A stretch of 64,000 nt of DNA. Origin: Hydnum rufescens UP504. Taxonomy: Eukaryota; Basidiomycota; Agaricomycetes; Cantharellales; Hydnaceae. A program made the translations under genes and the position numbers. This document shows, one piece after another, positions 59,325 through 64,000 of this stretch. The stretch's first letter is position 1. Each line of letters opens with the position of its first letter. The stretch spans positions 124,001-188,000 of the forward strand of contig MU128944.1 of the NCBI GenBank assembly GCA_014904985.1, given 5' to 3'. The notes beneath the pieces were generated by a model that saw only the letters and a program-made list of their open reading frames with translations, was not told the DNA's origin and ran no database searches.

Positions 59325-61118
59325 ATGGGCAGAACCGCTTTACATGAGCTCACCCTCGCTGGTGTCCAGGACATAGCCAAAGTCAGAAACCTGATTTCTG
59401 CCGTCTCTGTGATACTCACTTTATGGATGGTTAGAAGCGTGGGCTGGACGTAGCTGGTAAAAGTGAATTCGAGATTCATTCAATCATTGCGCAGGATGAT
59501 TGCTTGCGCGACAGGGCTGCTCGAAACGCCTCGCATCTCCAAGAACTCCACCAGGTTATTTCAGCCCTCAATGCAGCCCAGAGCCCGTTCGTATGTGTAG
59601 GTAGTCTTCCCTTGGACCCCTCCTCTCCCATCGCAATCCTCGTCGGCTCCGGACCGATCTCAGAGGTCTCCACGACGTACACTCCTGTTCACTTCCCCCT
59701 CAAGAATGAAGCTGCCCTGCAGCCGCTTCTCGAGGCCTCCAAGCAAGCCTCATTTGGACGCGGCCACCAGGATATTCTTGATCCTACCTATCGTCGCGCC
59801 CTGGTTCTCCATTCTGACCGCTTTGTGGTCGCCCCTACTGGTTCGCTCGAACCCCACGCTCTTGGGATCGTCGACTCCATCCGTGAGACCCTGTTCCCTG
59901 CGGTTGAAAACGACGGTGGCAGCACTCGTAGGATCGTTGCTGTTCTGGACAAGCTGAATGTCTATGCGGAAGGAGATTTTTTCAAAGGCCATGTCGACAC
60001 GCCCAAGTCGCCTGATATGTTCGGCACCCTGCTCATTAACCTTCCCGCCTCGCACGAGGGAGGACAACTTATTGTTCGTTCACCTGAAAATCAGGTGAAG
60101 AGGCAAGTGCACAGATGTCGTCTCCGAATGACGTAGGCGCAAGTCGTGATCAGGTATACATGACGAATTGGGGAAAGGATACTGGCCTCGAATGGGTGGC
60201 ATTCTTCTCTGATTGCGAACATGAAGTTCTCCCCGTCACGCGCGGGAAACGGCAAGTCTTCCCTCGGGATAATTGATAAAGCTCATCGATTACGCTTGGC
60301 TGTGGATAGCGTGACTCTGTCGTATACACTCTCCTTTGAAAGACCGATGATGAAACACGGCCCTGTGGACGTTGAAGCACTTGCTGGTTCGAGAGATCTC
60401 GCAAGAGAGAAGCTCGTTGATACTCTCAAGGCACCCGGGATTCTGAGGAAAGGTCGCAGCCTATGTTTTCACCTGCAGCATAAATATGTACGTGTATGCA
60501 TTTATATGATATATTTATCTTATTCGATTTTTGTTGACGTTCCCCAGCCGCTGGACCCTGAAAAGACTCCCGTATCGTCAATCGTCAATCAGGTATGTCC
60601 TCGGACTCGTTGAGATCCCATACTATTTCTTGATGGTGCCAGAATCAAAGCTCAAGGGACGAGATGCCGTCATATACCACGCACTCCAAGCTTCCGGCGC
60701 AAGTGTCACCCTACACCTCGTCATCTTCTCCGACCAAAGCCACGTTCCTGTAGATGACACAGACCGCGATCCCGATTCTACGTCGAACAAGGTGACGATT
60801 GGGGGCGTGGACCCTACACCATCATCTACCCCTATGGGGCGACCGCAGATGTTAGCACCCAGATCACATCAGGGTCCTCGCACATTCTCCGCTGGTCCAG
60901 GGGCCGACCGCCCCAGGCCTTGGACGGCCTTGTAGGAAGTCACGGGCAGCCCGCTGGCACATTATCTCAACCACTCGTATATCTCCTATGGCAATGAGTC
61001 GGTGCTGTGTACGGACTATGGGTCTATTTGCATCATCGCTAATGTACCTGGCGAAGACGTGAATGCTCCGTGGGGCCCCCTCGTCGAGAATGCCTCAAGG
61101 CTTGATGTACTCGACTAA
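59325..61118 (+). pseudogene. Fungal 2OG-Fe(II) oxygenase, copy 2 (inverted paralogue, frame-broken)
   Basis: Same architecture as 27502-29338 in the opposite orientation: exon 1 MGRTALHELTLAGVQDIAK, intron to KRGLDVAGKSEFEIHSIIAQ, catalytic LDKLNVYAEGDFFKGHVDTP, MFGTLLINLPASHEGGQLIV, FFSDCEHEVLPVTRGKR. The 58-nt GC-AG intron (60252-60309, GCAAGT...ATAG) is conserved in position, length and donor, and restores RVTLSYTLSF. Three frame breaks: a missing base near 60094 (AATCAGG against AATTCAG in copy 1), a slip between about 60770 and 60795, and an extra G near 60933 (GTAGGAAGTC against GTGGAAGTC). The end VPGEDVNAPWGPLVENASRL at 61118 is intact. The Asp/Glu-rich insert of copy 1 is absent. 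Active-site His, Asp and His are still encoded. Confidence 0.72.
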
Positions 61119-61501
61119 ACGCACGGCTCCCCCAGGTAATACGCAGTACTCCTTTTATTCAAACGTGATCAGCAGGAAGTTGAACGAAAAAAATTAGGCG
61201 ATGTATAGATTACGGATGTCTAAATCTGCTTCTATCGAAAGCATGGGGGGTGAGTGTTATACAAAAAATGTTCGAAAAGAAGTAGATGATCGCTGCGGAT
61301 CGAGAACTGGAGAGGATGCAAGTTGCGACCGCAATTATGAAGATCTATTATATGACTTGAGTCCGAGAACGAAATGTAAGCGAGGAGAAAGCAAAGTGCG
61401 GTTATATGTGAGCAAGCAGACGGGAGAAAGTGGGGATTGGCGCAGATGGTGATAAGTGATTATGGGGTCGAGAGAGAATAGTTGAAATGGCCACGGTCTG
61501 A
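61119..61501. other. Convergent 3' intergenic region
   Basis: Between oxygenase copy 2 and the GNAT gene. An 83-codon frame at 61201-61452 is Ser/Arg-rich with no recognised feature; I do not count it as a gene. Confidence 0.45.
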
Positions 61502-62677
61502 CTACCAGTAGCCTTTGATCGAGTCTTTGAAGCCCAGCTCTAATACGTCTTCTATGCCTTGGGGACGTGGTTTTCCCATCAGCCCTTGAAACCCAACGCG
61601 GTCATAGACAGTTGCGGCCGCTGTGTTCTCGTTCGCAACGTAGAGAGCCACGGTGTCATACGGCGCAGTGTCGTGTGGGGCACGCCCGAATCGTGATCCC
61701 TCTTCATACAGGAGATGCTGGCATACAAAGCGCACCAGGAGTTCGGCGAAGCCCAGCTTGCGGTGCTTAGGGGCGGTGTGGACTTTTGTGATGGTGGCGT
61801 GACGGGAGGTGTTCCGCGTCACGGCCACGATGGACGCCACCTCGTGTATCCCCGAGGAAAGTTCCACCTCACACAAGTACACTTGCCCACGCTTGATGTA
61901 CGTCGCCGCCTCGAGACGCGCACCGTCTCCTCCAATAGGGAAGTCAGAGTCTAGGGCAAAATCATAACATTGGACAGCCACGTCTTCCATGTCCGCCGCT
62001 GTGGCTTGCCGTAGAGTGAAGGGAGGTCGTGGTCGAGCTGACACAGGATTATGAGTCAAACTATCGCGGGTGAGATATGACAAAACCGCCTCGTAATATG
62101 GGATTGGATGGGACATGATTCCGGTTTCGTTATGCCAACAAGCAGCGAATGTTTTAGTAATAATCGTTGGGGAGAAGGCGGAAAACACCCGAGTGGTGGG
62201 GACAACAGAGCGGAGATGTCGGATAAGAACGGTGAGGCGTGGTACAAGGTAGTCCCTTGTCAAAGAGGGGGGATCGCGGCGGGACCACAAGAAGATAGGG
62301 AGATTGTCGATCTCGGATTTGGTACACGACAGGACGAGGTCAAGAGTTGGAGTAGATGGGGATAATGGGTATGATGATGATTGGGACCAAACAGTGAGCC
62401 ATAGGTGTTCATGGGTGGACACGTCACGGACCGCTCGACACTGCTCGCAATCGTCGGTACGCAGAAATTCATGTGATTTCTGGGACAAGGGCGCGCCAGA
62501 AAGCGTGCGGCGGTGTGCGCGTTGTTCGATGGTGCGCAGTTTGAGGGCCTGGGGAAGGATGGTATTGGCCGCGCGCTCACGAATGACCAAGGTGCTCTCT
62601 GCAACATCCAGAAAGTCGGTGGCGGAGGAATGCACGTGGCAGGAGATGTTGAGACCTGGGAGTGTTGAGGAGGGCAT
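61502..62677 (-). CDS. GNAT-family N-acetyltransferase, intronless
   Basis: A single 391-codon frame from MPSSTLPGLNISCHVHSSAT to KDSIKGYW. The C-terminal half is a GNAT fold: FTLRQATAADMEDVAVQCYD at the start, then YLCEVELSSGIHEVASIVAV, ITKVHTAPKHRKLGFAELLV (acetyl-CoA binding motif A in a variant form, RKLGFA for the usual Q/R-x-x-G-x-G/A) and VANENTAAATVYDRVGFQGL (motif B). The N-terminal ~190 residues are specific to fungal homologues and probably fold as a degenerate acetyltransferase-like half. The substrate is unknown. The lack of introns sets it apart from its neighbours. Confidence 0.82.
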   Translation of the reverse strand: MPSSTLPGLNISCHVHSSATDFLDVAESTLVIRERAANTILPQALKLRTIEQRAHRRTLSGAPLSQKSHEFLRTDDCEQCRAVRDVSTHEHLWLTVWSQSSSYPLSPSTPTLDLVLSCTKSEIDNLPIFLWSRRDPPSLTRDYLVPRLTVLIRHLRSVVPTTRVFSAFSPTIITKTFAACWHNETGIMSHPIPYYEAVLSYLTRDSLTHNPVSARPRPPFTLRQATAADMEDVAVQCYDFALDSDFPIGGDGARLEAATYIKRGQVYLCEVELSSGIHEVASIVAVTRNTSRHATITKVHTAPKHRKLGFAELLVRFVCQHLLYEEGSRFGRAPHDTAPYDTVALYVANENTAAATVYDRVGFQGLMGKPRPQGIEDVLELGFKDSIKGYW

Positions 62678-63284
62678 GATGGGGAATTACGTTGGTTGGT
62701 TGAACGGGTCAATCAAGGGGAAAATGATTCCATCTTTATACGCAGCGTCTCCAGCATAGGCGCGGGACTTCGAGTCATTGCCATCTCGCGTTCCGCGGCT
62801 GCGCGTAGGAGTCATCGAGATTTCATCTCGGAATTGAGAGCATCAGGCGATGCAGCAATGGGTTTCAGTAAATATTGCTAGGGGGAATCTAGAGACAACA
62901 CTAGCCACATGTTGGGCTGTGTTAGGTTGGGAGCGCTGTCAGACAACAGAATCAAATTAGCGCTCGCGCGCGAGATGCGCCCGAAGTGTAAAATAGGTAG
63001 AGAGTTGCGGTGTCGGAGTCAAATCCATCACGGGATTAACCGGGATACGCCACAAGTTTTCCCACCATCGAACACTGCAATCTGATGTCTCAAGGTGCCA
63101 CAAAGTTGGGAACAAAGAGTGGATGTTTCGTGGTACAAGGATGCAAAAACTAGTAGACTACAGTATTTGATTTACGTACGCGTTTGATGCAACTGGCCAT
63201 CATTCCACAAAAATTGGATATGCACGCTTTGACGTAGCGGTCTGAGGAACTCGGGAACATCGCCTAAATTAGGCGCTGTCCCCG
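62678..63284. other. Intergenic region, no supported gene
   Basis: Upstream of the GNAT start and downstream of the RNF10-like stop, both minus strand. Nothing beyond short shadow frames. Confidence 0.45.
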
Positions 63285-64000
63285 TCATCTCCTTCGCCCT
63301 CCGCCCCCTATCAGTACCAGTTTCTTCGACCGAGCTCGCTTCCCTCTACCAAAGCCACTTCTGTCGAGCTGGGCTTCCTCGAGTTCATGCCACGCCTGAT
63401 CGAATTCCGAGTCCGCCTCGGCCTCATTCCTCTCCTCCCGCGCGGACCGCTGCTGTCCAGGCGTACCTGAAACCACACCCGAATGCGCGGCGGAAGCGAA
63501 TGAACGGGTTCCCCATGCGCCAGATTGTGGGACTCGCGCGGGAGTGGGCGCAAATCCCAGAATCTCAGGCGCAGGCGATGACGCGCGTTCTCCCCGAACA
63601 GAATCTTCACCAGCCACAGGTGCTTGCGAATCCGGAAGCCGCATCCCCACGAATGTGGCGAACAGATTCTCTCGCTCCCGCTCTTCAGCCTTGACTCGCG
63701 CTTGTCGTCCTTCTTTGCCCGCTCCTTCCGGCGTGCAGTCCGAACTTTGAGCAGACTTTCAAAAGGCTTCAGTGTCTCAGCTCCCACGACACTCTCAAGA
63801 TCCGCCTCGAGGAACACAACATCGGCACCCTCGGGTAGATGTGCCAAGTACTTGCATCGCCGGCGAAGATCATCGTCGACGGTGCTCTCTGAGCAGTTGT
63901 GACAAGCACGGATATGTTGTCGGGGAACGAGGGGTATGACCCAAAGTATGATAGTAAAATGCGTATATCGAGCGGATGTAAGAAAATATTAGCCCCAGAT
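63285..64000 (-). CDS. RNF10/Mag2-type RING protein, C-terminal part, truncated by window edge
   Basis: E3 ubiquitin ligases of the RNF10/Mag2 group modify small-subunit ribosomal proteins during ribosome quality control. The visible part lies after the RING domain: DLRRRCKYLAHLPEGADVVF, LEADLESVVGAETLKPFESL and the basic KVRTARRKERAKKDDK, followed by VKAEERERENLFATFVGMRL, a Pro/Ser-rich stretch with ILGFAPTPARVPQSGAWGTR and SFASAAHSG, and a tail ending KLVLIGGGGRRR at 63285. This matches the region downstream of the RING in fungal RNF10 homologues. The join between KKDDK and VKAEE (about 63695-63702) needs one extra base, a likely indel. The RING itself and the start lie beyond position 64000. 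Confidence 0.72.

Noticed and set aside
61201..61452. 83-codon plus-strand frame MYRLRMSKSASIESMGG
   Set aside because: Lies between two convergent genes, has composition of random sequence and no recognised motif; more likely 3' UTR.

Overview
This window looks like a draft assembly piece from a filamentous basidiomycete, most likely an Agaricomycete; I cannot name the species. The evidence is dense genes on both strands, many 45-70 nt introns with CTNAY-like branch sites and YAG acceptors, fungal-specific families (SAC3, SRO7/tomosyn, fungal 2OG-Fe(II) oxygenases, acetamidase-type amidase), an intron-containing tRNA-Gln, and a 25-N gap. Gene coordinates are spans that include introns; I placed exon boundaries by eye.

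Left arm (1-29.9 kb), mostly housekeeping: importin-9 (+), mitochondrial ribosomal protein uS15m (-), an SDR oxidoreductase (-), a small damaged membrane-protein gene (+), IST1 of the ESCRT-III/Vps4 pathway (-), a divergent Hsp70 (+), a long disordered Pro/Ser/Gln-rich protein (-), the TREX-2 scaffold SAC3 (-), a basic coiled-coil protein (+) and a mitochondrial-type protein (+). A non-autonomous hAT-like element of 824 bp follows, with 35-bp perfect inverted ends and an 8-bp target duplication. Then come a 2OG-Fe(II) oxygenase (-) and tRNA-Gln(UUG).

Centre (30.7-47.6 kb): three diverged direct copies (A, B, C) of a roughly 5-kb unit. Each carries amidase remnants on + (severely reduced in copy B) and an unrecognised coding remnant on -. 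All are broken. Copies differ by local minisatellites and by segments present in only one copy. The N gap lies at the end of copy A.

Right arm (48-64 kb): a TFIIIC small-subunit gene (-) and the mitochondrial processing peptidase alpha subunit (+) start about 120 bp apart. Then a BTB-like protein (+), an SRO7/tomosyn exocytosis protein (+), a small Lys-rich protein (-), a second inverted and more damaged copy of the 2OG oxygenase (+), a GNAT acetyltransferase (-) and the C-terminal part of an RNF10/Mag2-type RING protein (-) running off the right edge.

A theme across the window is single-base frame breaks inside otherwise well conserved genes (MPP-alpha, SRO7, RNF10-like, IST1, both oxygenases). 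Essential genes are affected, so base-level indel errors in the draft are the simplest explanation, but true decay cannot be excluded for the duplicated genes. I found no clearly new molecular system. The best leads are the triplicated degenerate array, the hAT-like MITE, the divergent Hsp70 and the conserved GC-AG intron in the oxygenase pair.
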